From assembly GCF_000213175.1 (NCBI RefSeq), contig NW_009799179.1, forward strand, positions 6,805,981 to 6,869,980: DNA of 64,000 bases, in the 5' to 3' direction. Made by a program: the position numbers and the translations under genes. The stretch comes from Neurospora tetrasperma FGSC 2508 (taxonomy: Eukaryota > Ascomycota > Sordariomycetes > Sordariales > Sordariaceae). Below the pieces are notes generated by a model. It did not search any database. It was not told the DNA's origin and saw only the letters and a program-made list of their open reading frames with translations. Below, in pieces: positions 34,024 through 46,657 of this stretch; within the stretch, counting starts at the first letter, position 1, and each line of letters opens with the position of its first letter.

Positions 34024-37000
34024 CTAGAAGATGTCGAAGAGGGGCACAGGAGAGGTTGACGCTCAGGCCATGACAATTGCCATATGTACATAGGTACACC
34101 TCGTAGTCTCATACATACTGTACCCCTCGAGCCTCTCGCCTATCGTACCGGGAATGATCTCATGCAACAAACAACGCCATCCATGGGATGATTGGAAGGT
34201 CCCCACCACGTCCACGATATTGGTATCCAACGGACGATTAGACCCTTGAACTTACAACAATCTTAGGTGGGTTGATTCTGGAGAGGGAATTGGCACTTGC
34301 TTTGCTTCGCTGTCGAATTCGTTATCTTGATTAGAGAAAAACAAAAAGTTTATGTTAAGTGGTTGCGCCTGATGAAAGACACGAGAACCATGTGTCGATG
34401 TTGCAATGTCATGTCTCGGCAGGCAGAAAGCACCGTTCGATGTCGCCATGCATCTCAAACAGTGTCTGCTTCTCGGCCGCTCGAAGCGATCACCGTACAC
34501 AGTGTGAGTCTTGAGGTTTCCATACTCGGGCATTCTGGATGGGGCAGCCTCTCACTTCAGGCCAGTGGGTTCACATTCTTTTGCGGTCCGTTTTCCAGCT
34601 CTTGTGTCCTCGGATCACAAACCGACTGAAGACCTTCGTTGACCGTGACGAGCCGGCTTCTCCCACAAAGGCCTTGCGACTGGACTGGGAAAGGAGATGC
34701 CCTAGAAAGATCTAACAAGCTATGTCATGCCTGCTTTGGGCGTGGTCCGTCTTGTCTGAGTTGTCTTCGGTTTAGGGGGTCTGCCAACCTTTCCGAGAAG
34801 GCAACTAACTGTTCAGATCTACCGGACTCTTACTGGAGAGGCTCTGGATAGTTCTCATGGTGCCATTGCAGTATGAGTGGGGTGAAGGAGCAGTGAATGA
34901 GGGCTAAGACAAAACGTACTGATAAGCAAATGTCGATACCATGAATGTATGACCTGTGCAATTGTGATATGTCTTCTGCCAGAATGAGTGACGAACTTGA
35001 TTGCTAACTTTTAGTGAGATGTAGTTGGTTGAGAACTGCAGCGTGGGGTCAGTGTCGTGCATATCGGCATTGTCTGCGTTTTCTGGTTGGACCATGGCTG
35101 CTGGGTAAGTGAACATCCTGACAAGGGAAGTGACATGATCAACGTTTCTGAGGCCGTACACAGTAGATTGGCAGTAGAGAGAGGAATAAGAAATGACGAT
35201 ATCTACTGCGTAGAGAAGGATGCTGTACACTACATAGTAGGCCGAATGGCGATACTAAACCTTGGGCAGAACCTAACCCGATCTACCTCCTGGAGATCTC
35301 GCTCGGGCCGGGTTACTTGTTTAACCCTAAACTGTTGATGAGATCCTATACTTCATCGGAAGTGGTCGGCGACTTGACGTATCGTCCTGCTCTGTTCACC
35401 CAGCCAGGCCTGCTAACCATTGCTTATCCATCTGCGACATGAGATCACTTTATGGAGGTGGTGATGGATCGTACCTCCTCTGCACATTCTGAGCCTAGTC
35501 CAAAGTGACAAGGAGGGTGCAAGGCACCAGTTCACCAGGAAATCATCATCCCCTTCAACATCAAGATCTCTTGGGAGAGTTGACCGGAGCGTTTGACCGA
35601 TGATACTGGTTTCCTCGGCAATCCATAAACCCCTTCCAGTCTGCTCAGAACGGGAATGCCATTCGCATACACATTCCACTTGATGATACCCTCTTACAGA
35701 ACTGGCCCTAGAACAGCCAAGCAACACACCGGATGAATGTTACGCTGGGACCCACTGACAAGGACCCGGAGGGCGAGGCATAGCGGAATTGTTGGAAAGC
35801 CCACATTAACACAAATGGGGCGAATAACTCGCCCATGGTCTAGAGCATCATGAACTCCACCGTGCTGTCTGGTTCAGTTGTAGAGACAGACGAGCGTGTG
35901 TTTCTTCTGTGCTTCGGGAACTGAGACAATGTGTCAAGTAAGGTAGGCGAGTCGGGACCGGATGGCCTAGGCCGTTCGTAGACCGAACTACGCAGGAAAT
36001 CTAATATGGCAAGTGTAAGAAATGAGCCGCAGACTTAACCAAAAGGTTATCGACCATATTTACCGCTCCATAAGCCGGCTATACAGATTGGAAATCATGG
36101 CAGGCCATGCTTGTAGTTCTTCGGGTTGAGAGGTATCCATTGTTAACCGGTCGCCGGTTTCTAGAATTTTGTCTCCAGGAGTAGCACGAGGTTCAATACC
36201 GTTCTCTAGGTTTTTGCATTGGAGGGACGGCCCGGGGGATATTGCTTGGTCGGACGACGATGTTCATTGGTGAAGCAAAGGTATCAATGGAAAAAGCGTT
36301 TCAAGGGAACCTGTTGTCTGCACATCATATTACATTTGGCAGCGATACACCCCGTTTGAAACGGGACATTCAAGGGAATCAACAAAGGGTGCCTCCACGT
36401 AACTCTAGACAGGAAAGGGTATTCCAGCCCTGGGCTGACACAGGTACGCGGTAGCTGGCGTGTCTGGAAGTCGGGCAAGTCGTCAGCTATGCTAGAAGTA
36501 CTGATGGCAGCAGCCGCGGGCGCCTGGGGATGGTCTCGTAGCCTCGATAGCTAGGTAGAGATATATAACCTTTAATGTGTGAAGAGCCTCAAGCCGTCAA
36601 TACGAAGCCTGGTCTCGTCTTGTCCTTGTTACCTTCCTTGGTGAATAATTGGAGCTGTCTTCGAGGCTCACTATCCTCGTCAAAAATGGGTACCGATTGA
36701 CAACTGACTCGCGGGATAGAAAGAGGCGTTAGATTCGGACGGATCTCGACAATTGGGACTGCGCACGTTTTAGCACGTACATATGGTGAATGCTGGACGT
36801 TATGGCAGCACTTGTGCATAGCCGGGCCACTTTTTGATTGTCCGCCACCATTTGCTTCCGGTTTGCAGAGAGGCTTGCTCGGCGCTGGGATGATTAGTAC
36901 GGAATCGGGTTGAGATGGTTAGATAGGTAGCTACGATGGAAAAAGGAAAAGCAGACAGACGGGCGCTCAACATTAGGTTATGGAATACTGACCAACTCTC

Positions 37001-39123
37001 TGAAGCGCCATTGTTGAACACTAGTGTACATACGTCGGCAATGGAACTGAAGTATGTAGTATACAGTAGAGGCATCTGGTGCAGCAGACTGTGCAGCGGT
37101 TTTAAGGTCCTACTGTGGACCCCGATCCACAGGTTGCTGTGTCTCAATCTGGAATTCCTACTATCCATGTGAAAGCACGCTGATTCGGTGCGCTACTATG
37201 GAGCGTAATGGCCGGCACCCCCAGACATCGAGAAAAGCGGGCTTCGAGGACAATTGGATCCTCGATTCGTATACGTATACTTGCTTGTACCGAAGAGACC
37301 GTCGAGACTATGTACCGGAAGAAGTAGGTAACCTTACGTCTTGATGTTGTAAGCCACAGACATGGTGGCAACCAGAGCAGGTACCGCATCTCGTTTGCTT
37401 GCCTTGCGCGCACCCGTCCTGCCGTCATGAGGTGGACAACCTAAGGAGACAGGCAAATGTGAGGCACATCATATGCCGTGTTAGGTTCGGGGAGAAGGAG
37501 AGGTGGTTTCGGGGCAGGAGCGATCAGATACCTTCCCCTTCCTGCTACCCGCTTGTTGTTTGTGGTTGGAAGGTGTCGTGAAGGACTCAGGTTATCGGAC
37601 TGGAACGCACTTATTTGATGGCTGCTTCTTCCCCATACCTTGCAGGATATCTGTGCGTATCTTAACCTCGATATACGACGACCTTTACAACCGGTTACTG
37701 GAAACCAATTGACTTTATATCAAAAACACCAGCACGGCATCCGCTACATAGGGCTTACATAAAAGCGACGGTACGTGCTCTTATAACAACAAGCTGTTTA
37801 GCTGTGCGACCCCTCTCCCCTCCTCTCTGCCTGCTTTCGACACATCTACTACTACGACACTCGTCAGACGAAAACCACTACGGTACCTACCGATGTATAA
37901 CTATTCTTGTTGACTTTATTAGTTTTATTCTTTTTCTTTCTTTTTTCGTGTCGGGAGTTGGACTCTCGGCTGATACGTTGTAGCAAAGATTTCCGTGTCG
38001 TGCTACTTTTGTAGGTTGTCCTATCGTGTTAGACCGAGGGGAAGCTGAGGTGAAGAGTGCGGCGGCCGACTTGTGATGCGCATCAGAGTCATTGTTCCGT
38101 CGCCCCAGTACCTCCCATTTCTTGAAATCGATACCCAATACGGACTCAACGAAATACGCTCTACCCTCGCGCAAAACCCAAACGTCCTCTGCCTACCGGT
38201 ATACTAACCATTCAAGTAAACAGTAAAAAGAAAAAAAGAAAAAACTGGGGGCTTGGTTTCCATCCCCGAGCGCGACGGTCATATCATTCGAACTATTTCG
38301 GACTGCGAATCCCCCACCACATTCCGCTCAGCGTCGATTTCCCAACTCGGTGGTGTAGGAGTACAGGAACGCCGCGACGCAAGTCGGCCTGATTTGGTCT
38401 CAACTGGTCAACGCCATTGATCTAGACGTACGACACGGTCACAACAAACCAGCAAAGAGGGAGTTGGAAACTTTGGCGCATCCTCGACGAGCCACTTGGT
38501 AGAGGTTGTGTAGAGGTAGTGTAGCATCACGCACATCCTCCGCCCCCCAGGCTACCTACCCACAGGGCACCGCACCCCTGGAAAAGTCAGTTGTGTTACC
38601 GTGTTAGCCTTCCAAGCGGAACGGCGACCGCTGCAACGGGCGGGGCGACCTCGCTTGTCAGATCCCACCACACCACTGCACCTTCGAGGTCCGTCCTGGT
38701 CAAGAGTCAGGTTCAACGTTGGAAAAAGAGCCCCAAGATCCCTTCACCGTCCATGGGTGAAGAATCACCATTCGCTCGACCATCTTCCGGCTTTTCTAAT
38801 ACCTTTTCCCACCACCACTTCAACCCGGTTCTCTCTTCTGGTTTTCGTTTGTTTCTCGGGACAACTCCCCTCGCATGCGAGTGCCGACTTTTCCTTCATT
38901 GATTGGCAGCATCACTTTGCCATCCTTCTTTCATTAATAATAATCACACGGTACAAGGCACGGCTTCACGCACCCCTGCTATTACGCCGTAACCAGGTTG
39001 CGGCCTAGTCTAGCGCACCCAGTACACTCACTGTACGACGCCATCCCTACCGCCCACCACCCCCCTCGACATCCGAGGCCCAGCACTGTTATCCACATTC
39101 GGTCGCTGCTAGTGCCTCCAGCC

Positions 39124-41632
39124 ATGAAGCGCTCCCTGAAGTGGTTTAGTTCCAAAACCACCTCCAGCCCCAGTAACAGTCCCGAGCCTGCGGGGCCCTC
39201 CGTTGGGGCCGGTGGAAATAATAGTTATCGCGCATCGCCTTCCTCTGTTTCCGCAGCGTTCAGGAACCCATCGCCTTCCGACTCAACATCCGATTCACCC
39301 TCTTCCCTTCTTCACCCATCCTCGCCGTCGCCGTCCCCGACACCCCAACCGCTGACCCCCCGCGACTCCGTCTTTCCTCGATCCGATCTTTCGCCACCCA
39401 CTGCCTCGAAACCCATTGACATTGCGGTCTCCCATCGTCGGTCCACTGCATCCATCTCACCGGCTGACCGCAATCCCATCACTTTCCCAACCCACGATCT
39501 CGACGATCTCGATATCAACTGGGACCAAGGCCCTTGCCTCGCCGACCTTGGTTTCGACCCTGACGTCGACATGACCGCCGGTCAACATTTCGACTCGGCC
39601 TTGAGCCGCAGTCGACAGGAATCCTTCCTAGGCACAGGCGCGAAACCCATCTCCATGGCAAACCCTAATCGCGACCACGTCAACCGCATCCGTCGCGAAA
39701 GTATGGCTGGCAGTCTTAGAGCAGGCAGTCTTATGGCGGGGAGTCTCATGGGTAACGGTATGAGTTGGGGTGGCATTTCTGTTGGAAGTTTTATTCGCGA
39801 AGAGTAAGTTGTTGCCGCCGTTCCCTGCACTCGGAGGTGCTTGTTTGTGTCCTTGGCGTGAGTCCGGGAGCAGAGTTCTTAGGGCATCCTGGAGCTGGAT
39901 CGCCGCCGAGGACTGTCCGTCGGTTGTTAACACCGAAGCTGACCTGTTTTGATGTTGTTAGTATGATGATGACAGGCACTTCACCGTATTTAACGCACCA
40001 GTCTCCCTCGTTCCATTCTTCGTCGTATATCCCCAAACTCGAGGCCAACTTCATGCGCGATTTCACCTGCTGCGACAGGACTTGGCCGACTCTCCATGAT
40101 CTCCTTCAACATTACGAGGAGAATCACCATGCCACCGCAGCACCCAACACCTCCAACCAGAATCTCAATACCTTTGGCACCAACCAAGGGAACGCACGCG
40201 GGACCGCCAGTCGTGCTACTCCAAATCCTGTAGCGAATAGAGCTCAGCCAGGAGCCCAGGCAATGAATGGATATCAAGGTCAGCGTCATTTGAGTGTTGC
40301 TGGCGCAGGAATGGGCCTTGGCGGTATCGGACAGATGATGCGGCAGCAACAAGTAGCTCCAGCTGTGTCGAAAATGTCCTCCATGTCACATATGAACGAT
40401 GATATGGATACTGTCGGAGAGATGGAGCTTGACGAGACCGTGGGACCTATGGAGATGGACGATAATCAGCGGACAATCCAGCAAACTCGGCAATTGTTTG
40501 GGCAGCAGCAGCGTCCTCAACTACACCTCAACAGCTCTGGGCTTCCGCACCAGGCTTTGCGCACTTCTCAACCCCCAACTCCTGCTGCTGTCAGCTTTGG
40601 TTTCCAGAACAACCCGACCGTTTCGTCAGTCAACACGCCAACCCTGACAACACAAGGAGGCCTACCTCAGCGGGGACAGTTTGGTCAGGAAGATGACAAT
40701 GGTGATGACATGTCCGGAATGCCTATGAAGATGAACATCGGCGGTGTGAATCTAAACGGCGGTCAGCTTGGAGGACTGGCGGGAAACTTGGCTTTCGGAG
40801 CTCTAGGCACGATTGATGATCCTGCAAAGAGGCTGTATAGCCCTGGTGGTACGACCCAGATGACGAGCCAGCAACGAGCGTTCGATGCCCAAATGCAGAT
40901 GCAGCAGCAGTTGCAGCAGCATCTGGCGTCGATGAATCTCGATCTGAATCAGCTTGCTCCTGGTACAGACCCTGCTCTGCTTCTGCAGCAGATGACTGCG
41001 CTCATGATGCCGCCGACAGAAGAACACAAGCCTTTCCGCTGTCCCGTCATTGGATGCGAGAAGGCATACAAGAACCAGAATGGTCTGAAGTAAGTTTTCA
41101 CCCCGACGTGTTTCTCCTTTGAAGTGCGATTTGTTTGCCCTTTGCAGAAATTTTCTTTGGTCGGCCACCAACGCCAATCAACCCCATACTTTCGCTTTCC
41201 CCAACTGCATTCCTTCCCCAAGTCCCACTAACAATCGAACCAGGTACCACAAGACCCACGGACATTCGACCCAGCAATTGCATGAGAACGGCGACGGCAC
41301 CTTCTCGATCGTCAATCCGGAAACGAGCACGCCTTACCCTGGTACCCTGGGTATGGAGAAGGAGAAGCCCTTCAAATGCGACGTTTGCGGAAAGCGCTAC
41401 AAGAACTTGAATGGTCTCAAATACGTAAGTCGATATCTACCTTTAGGTCATTGTCACATACACAGTGATGCTTACACAGTTTCAATGATAGCACAAGCAA
41501 CATTCCCCCATGTGCGACCCTGAAATGAGAGCCCAGCACCAGAATTTGATCTCGACCATGATGTCCAACCCAGCTGCGCTCATCGCTTTCCAGCAAAACC
41601 TGCCCAACATCAACGAAGACGTCATGTTGTAG
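39124..41632 (+). CDS. sfp1: C2H2 zinc-finger regulator, SFP1-like
   Basis: Transcription regulator of 709 residues, related to yeast Sfp1, which links nutrient/TOR signals to ribosome biogenesis genes. Four exons: 39124-39803, 39962-41089, 41244-41424 and 41492-41632, all in phase. Residues 1-225 are Ser/Pro-rich. A half-finger-like motif FTCCDRTWPTLHDLLQHYEE begins exon 2's conserved part. A Gln/Met/Gly-rich region follows. Two adjacent C2H2 fingers sit at about 580-607 (FRCPVIGCEKAYKNQNGLKY) and 645-668 (FKCDVCGKRYKNLNGLKYHK), separated by the Sfp1-typical HGH...LHENGDGTFSI linker. The protein ends soon after with EDVML. Each finger is cut by an intron at its NGLK(Y) position. Confidence 0.88.
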
Positions 41633-43410
41633 GACGAAAGCGCATTTGATAAGCAGTTGGACATGGCCAAGATCGACAAACGACCTTGCGTTGTCCCGGG
41701 TCGCAGTTCACGTGAAGCTTAATATACCCAGAGTCCTCGGCTTGACGTTGTGGGGCCACACGGCATCCGATCCAAGTCTTGGAAAGGTCTGATGGCGGAG
41801 CCCTGTGTCCGATTCCCGATCAACTGCCGTCTACTGTTGCGGCCGCCATACAAGTCACGCATCGGTTAACGAAAACGCCTCTCATCTCCGGTTTTCATGT
41901 TTGACTTCACTGTTGTGTTTTGGAGGGTCAGAAAAGTTCCATCTCGGGTTTACACTACACCTTTCAGTAGCAGCATTTTGCGTGGCGTTCTTTTTTCTTT
42001 TTCTTTTTTTCTTGTTTGTTTCCAATATTTGTCACGGTACATGAGAAGAGAGGAGTGTACAGAAAAAAAGAGTCAAGTGGTTTTCTATAGGCTTTGTATG
42101 GCTTTGGTGAAGGGAAGTACGTGTGGGGAAAAAAATGGATGTCTGGGAAAATGAGAAAAGTTTTAAAAGCTAGAGGGGAATATGGCAGCGAATGTCTGTA
42201 TTCTTGGTCTCGGATCTGGAGGGAAAATGTAGCAAGTTGAAGAAGGCGAAGAATCTCACAAAGAAGAAGGGGGTTTTGCCGGCATATACCCCCTTATACC
42301 CAGGAGAGACGAAGAGAAGACGGGTGAAGGAACGAGAGAGAAAGACCATTATAGAGGTAGGATTTCATACACTGGTTCTCAGGTAGCGTTAGCGTCTTAC
42401 CCGTTATCCGCTTTGATTTATTCATTAGAGATACCATTACCGGGAAAGACCTATTTTAGGTGCTAAACTAAGGATGCGAGCGGGATGGGATAGATAAACC
42501 CCTTGCGTCCAGGAAGGTTGCTTGCTTGCTTGCTTGCTTGCTTTACCTTGGTTGGGGAAGAGCCATATGTCGATGGAGCGTAACGCTACCAAGTAGAATC
42601 ATCTCTAAATGCTCGGTCTTAAATTCTCAATTGAGAAGTCTAGACTAGGTGGGAGTACGCTAGTCTTTTTTTTTTTTTTTTTTTTTTAATTTAATTTTTT
42701 TTTTTTTTTTTTTTTACTTCTGCTACCTATTCGGTCTATCTCACATCATTATCGGTGTCGGTCGTGTTCCACGCTTCTAGAAAAAGAAGGGTTGTCGTTT
42801 CTTCGGGTAACCACTAGACTTAATCCGTCTTCAGCGGCAGAGCGGACGTGGCAGTGTTCTACAGTAGTAGATGGTTAGATATCGATAGACAAAGTTGACT
42901 GAGCCAAACAGTGTGGGACAAGCCATTCTTTTCACGGAACATCATAACGGCTGTTTTATCGGGAATTTCCTATTGAATGCGACAGCTTGCCTGTGTCTAA
43001 TGTGTAGTGTACTTATGGAAAATTGAATGTGTTGCTTTACACTTAACAGTCCGCCTGCTAGTTGCAAAATGGATATCGCTTTGACTGTTGTCTGTGTTCG
43101 AGAAAAGTAGAGAAACAACATTGGTACGCTTGAAGTTGGTGTCTCAAAGGAATGAGAAATCAAATAGCCTTCATCAATGGCGTATGGCCATGCTGATGGC
43201 CAGTCTATAAACTTCCTTGTCTCCGTTTCTGACACAGGTTAAAATCGCATCCGAATTTGACATAAGAGAATCCCGTTAGAAGCAGAAGAAGGATGTACTG
43301 TAAGCACCTGGTTAACCTTCAAATGCTTTTGCTTATGGACTGTAAAACTGCAATGCGCTAACAAACGAAGCCACACCCTTCCAATACCCCTTTAATGCCA
43401 AGCACCAAGT
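41633..43410. other. convergent intergenic region with T tracts
   Basis: Lies between the converging SFP1-like and kelch genes. It holds a CTTG tetranucleotide run (42519-42543) and twin T tracts of 22 and 21 bases (42666-42687 and 42695-42715) split by an AATTTAA spacer. No gene is seen. Confidence 0.5.
42666..42715. repeat. twin poly(T) tracts
   Basis: T22, then seven bases AATTTAA, then T21. As minus-strand A tracts they could be a nucleosome-excluding element or an old retroposon tail. No element body is recognisable beside them. Confidence 0.85.
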
Positions 43411-45219
43411 CTAAACCTCAATCGTGAAATGGCTGATCTGCGAATAATAAGCATGGACAGCCAGCTCGAGAAGCCAGACGTCACCAAAGACCTCGGCACC
43501 ATCAAACCCGCCAATGACCAGCAGGCGACTATCATAGAGTACCGCGCCGTGATATCCCCTGCCGCTGGGTGGTAGGCCGTAGACCCGCCTCTTGTCCCAC
43601 GACATGGTCACAAGATTTAGGAGGAGGACCTCGTTGGAGTACTCGTTTCCGTCGTGGCCGCCAATAACGAAGAGATACGAGCCGACAATGGTCGCCGTGT
43701 GCGACAGCCGACGATACGTAATGGGGATCTGGACGGCCTTCCACACATGCGTGTCGACGTCGTAGACCCATACGTCATTGAAGCATTCACCGCCGTCGGA
43801 GCCACCGTAGATGATCAGCTTGGAGCCCACCATGTTGGCGGTGTGATAGCCGCGTGCCTTAGGGCGGATATCGCCGCCGCTAGTGGTCGTTCCTGATACT
43901 CGTGCCTCCGAGCCCTTCCCACCGCCGCTTCCGGCCCCGTTTCCTCCCGATGACGAAGATGACTGATCGTCTGGCCCCGGTGACCCCTCTGATATTAGTT
44001 TCCATGACATTTTGTTGATGTCGCTCACGTCAAGCCGCCATATGTCGTTGAGCGCGCGGACACCGTCGCCTCCGCCGAATACGTAGATGCCGTTCTTGTA
44101 GAGACAGGCTGTGTGTGCCCGCCGTTTTGAGGGGAAGTCCTTCCCGAGAATGAGGGGCTTAGACCACCGGAAGTTGACCGTGTCCAGCACGTAGACGTCG
44201 TTGTAGTAACTCGGTCCGTCGCCACCGCCAAAGACAATCAGCTTCTTGCCCACGGCGGTGCACGTCATGGCGCGCAGCGGCACTGGGATGTCGCCCACCA
44301 CCTGGGGAGCTGACCAGTAGAAGGCGTCGGCGTCCAGCACATACAGCGAGTTAAAGCACGTCCGTGAGTCGCACCCGCCGAAGACGTAGACGTTGGACCC
44401 AATGAGCGTTGTGGTATGCGCACGCAGCGCCGTATGTGATGCCCCTGAGATAGGCGCCTTGCTCCAGTACATGCCGGATGATGGCGCCGGGGGCACGTCG
44501 GTGGCGGTTCGGGGATCTACCAGTGGCGGGAACGGAGCGTGGTGTATCATTTGGGCACCGGGTCGAGCGCCGCGCGTGCCGCTTGCACGAGCAACAGCCG
44601 AGGAGGTACCAGGACGGCCACTCGCGATGGCGGATGTGGACCGCATGCCGGCCGGACGCCTGGATGAGGCCTCCCTACCGCTGCCGGCAGACGAGTCCTT
44701 GCGTTCTCTTGTAGCCGCAGTGCCTATGGTTATCGTGGAAGAATGTGTGCTATCTCGATTGTCGGGTTGGGTAGTGCTCGGCTGCCTGTAGCCCGTCGAA
44801 GAGGGCGTCGGCGTAGCTGCTTTGTGGGGAGGGGCGGCGTGTGGATAGATGGGCTGGGAGACAGTCAAGGACGAAGCTGCGTTCGCCACTACATTTACAG
44901 CCGTTGAAAGCGAGCGCTGGCGAATAGACAGTTCTGAGGCCTTGGATACCTCTGAGGGTCTGCGCTGACGGTCTTGGATTTGGGTCCGGGTCGATAGCTG
45001 GCCGGGAGTGTGTGCCTGGGAGCGGGGGACGGGAGGGGCTCGAGCATGAAGCTCCTCGTCATCAAAGGCGGGCCCCCTGCCCTCGGTGGGAGTAGTGTTG
45101 GTGGGTGCGATCTTGCGGGAAGGCAGCATATTAGCGGTGTTCAGTGGCGGCTGCGGTATGGGCGGAGGCGGCCTATCCCGTCCTGCTCCTGCTCCTGCTG
45201 TTCTGGCCTGGTCAGCCAT
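43411..45219 (-). CDS. kelch-repeat beta-propeller protein
   Basis: Single exon of 602 residues starting at a clear ATG. Residues 1-240 are low-complexity (Pro, Ser, Thr, Arg). A C-terminal propeller of about six kelch blades follows (about 250-595). Each blade has the paired glycines and spaced aromatic pair: YVFGGCDSRTCFNSLYVLD, LIVFGGGDGPSYYNDVYVLD, YVFGGGDGVRALNDIWRLD, LIIYGGSDGGECFNDVWVYD, FVIGGHDGNEYSNEVLLLN and LVIGGFDGAEVFGDVWLLE. A Ser/Gly-rich loop (about 412-440) is inserted between blades three and four. No BTB, coiled-coil or F-box domain is seen. Kelch propellers act as binding scaffolds. The partner here is unknown, though fungal kelch proteins often serve cell polarity. It is divergent from DUS3 across 1.4 kb. 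Confidence 0.88.
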   Translation of the reverse strand: MADQARTAGAGAGRDRPPPPIPQPPLNTANMLPSRKIAPTNTTPTEGRGPAFDDEELHARAPPVPRSQAHTPGQLSTRTQIQDRQRRPSEVSKASELSIRQRSLSTAVNVVANAASSLTVSQPIYPHAAPPHKAATPTPSSTGYRQPSTTQPDNRDSTHSSTITIGTAATRERKDSSAGSGREASSRRPAGMRSTSAIASGRPGTSSAVARASGTRGARPGAQMIHHAPFPPLVDPRTATDVPPAPSSGMYWSKAPISGASHTALRAHTTTLIGSNVYVFGGCDSRTCFNSLYVLDADAFYWSAPQVVGDIPVPLRAMTCTAVGKKLIVFGGGDGPSYYNDVYVLDTVNFRWSKPLILGKDFPSKRRAHTACLYKNGIYVFGGGDGVRALNDIWRLDVSDINKMSWKLISEGSPGPDDQSSSSSGGNGAGSGGGKGSEARVSGTTTSGGDIRPKARGYHTANMVGSKLIIYGGSDGGECFNDVWVYDVDTHVWKAVQIPITYRRLSHTATIVGSYLFVIGGHDGNEYSNEVLLLNLVTMSWDKRRVYGLPPSGRGYHGAVLYDSRLLVIGGFDGAEVFGDVWLLELAVHAYYSQISHFTIEV

Positions 45220-46657
45220 CGTGGATTTATATGCGCATGTCGCGGCGCAACAATTGAGCGAGTTCTCGGCGGATGAGGAGACGAAACCGCGATGTCGTGT
45301 GTTCGGTGTCCCCTATGTCCGTGTCGGTAGCGTGTCGGTAGCGTTTGGCCAATGCTCTGCGGCACAAGCTCAATTCGTCGATAAGGCGAGCGAGATCGGG
45401 GCGTAGTTGGCGATCAGGTACCGGGAGCGAAGGGACTTTGGTTGTGACGGTAGACGGGAAGTTGATGTTGGGTTGGTTGACAAGAGACAGCCAAGCAGGG
45501 CAGTGAGGAGGTGGTTCGGGGGTTGTTACTGTGATGCCCGTTTGCCCGTTGGAGACGGGGCTCAACCATACCGCAATTGGGCGGCCATGGAAGACCTCTC
45601 AGCCCTCCACACTGAAACTAAGGTACTGCGGCCCCTTGCATAAAAATGGTCACTGTGGGCGGGCGGGGTGCCATTTGACGGGCATTGGTTCGGGCAGTTC
45701 AGTGCCATGCAGTTTCCCATAGGTTATCCAGCTCTGCCGGATTCATACCTACCTAGGTACCCAGGGGCAGCTACCCACTTGCCGACGGGACGGGAGTTTC
45801 CCTTCTGATTCAGGACTAATTCCAAAGGCATGCCGAAGAAAGTTGGCTGAATGCGATCTCTGGTACCAGATCACTCATTTGCTTGTGCGTACTATGCTGT
45901 AAACCCTCGATCTAGTTCGTGATTATCTAACTGAGCCCCGTACTTTGGATGCATGGTTTGTATTTACTACACTACGGCACTGGTACATAGCCATCTGGAA
46001 CCACAGCGGCCCGTGTCCAGTGTGGAGTGCCGGTCGATTGAGAGATCCGATGTAGAGTCCGGGCGAGATCTTGATCGGGCAATGTTGTCGCTCGGCACAG
46101 GCACGGTAGTGTATTGTTGATAGGCCGCATTGGAGATGATGCCTGGTCTGTGGGGTTACACACTGAACGGGACTTTGTGGACTCTCCAACAATATTGGGA
46201 CTGTCCAGATCTGGAAGCTTCATTCAGCCCTATCAGACTAGCAACATGCTGCTAAGATTGCAACAGCTTACTGTGTTCGTTCAAACTTGATTCGACGGGC
46301 AAGCAGTAGACCATTGCCCAAACTCTCCCACGAGGTATTGAACCCAAACCAACCGAATTGCAAGCTGTGATTGGAGCCAACTCTATGAAAAAGCAGAGCA
46401 AATCTTCGACACTAAAAGCATCTAATGGGTCGCTAACCCCGCTGCGGGCCCCCCAGGGCAAATTCCAGGCTGCAGCGGCACGAGTGGGTACCTACCTGTC
46501 ACGGTTTCCCGAGAACAGGCCCGGGGGTGCAACTGAGATGCAAATTTCACGTCCCGGCCGGCAAACCAACTTATGAAGTCTCACCCGATCCGGCACTCAA
46601 CCTGACGACTTGCGCCGAACTGGGGTCTGGGTGTACACTTCCATTCTCAATATCACA
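45220..46657. promoter_or_regulatory. shared divergent promoter region, kelch / DUS3
   Basis: 1.4 kb between two divergent starts. It contains TACCTACCTAGGTACC-like palindromic words (45749-45765) and GGTACCTACCTG (46487-46498), plus TACACTA and TAGTGTA words near 45970 and 46110. There is no coding sequence I can support. Confidence 0.4.

Larger units (their letters stand above)
30864..39123. other. 8.3 kb gene-poor region
   Basis: The longest stretch without a recognisable gene. It contains the RCF2 promoter side (31.0-31.7 kb), a TG dinucleotide run (32539-32559), a possible two-exon minus-strand gene (33237-34023, listed separately) and many short non-conserved frames. The C/T-rich leader of the SFP1-like gene runs from about 38.5 kb. 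No mobile-element protein, RNA gene or array was found. Confidence 0.45.

Noticed and set aside
35413-35727. Minus-strand 104-codon frame with LWIAEETS, briefly considered as part of a HET-domain protein
   Set aside because: None of the ordered HET motifs is present and no splice partner was found.
46320-46380. Possible tRNA on minus (GGGTTCAATACC)
   Set aside because: Neither the T stem nor an acceptor stem can be formed.
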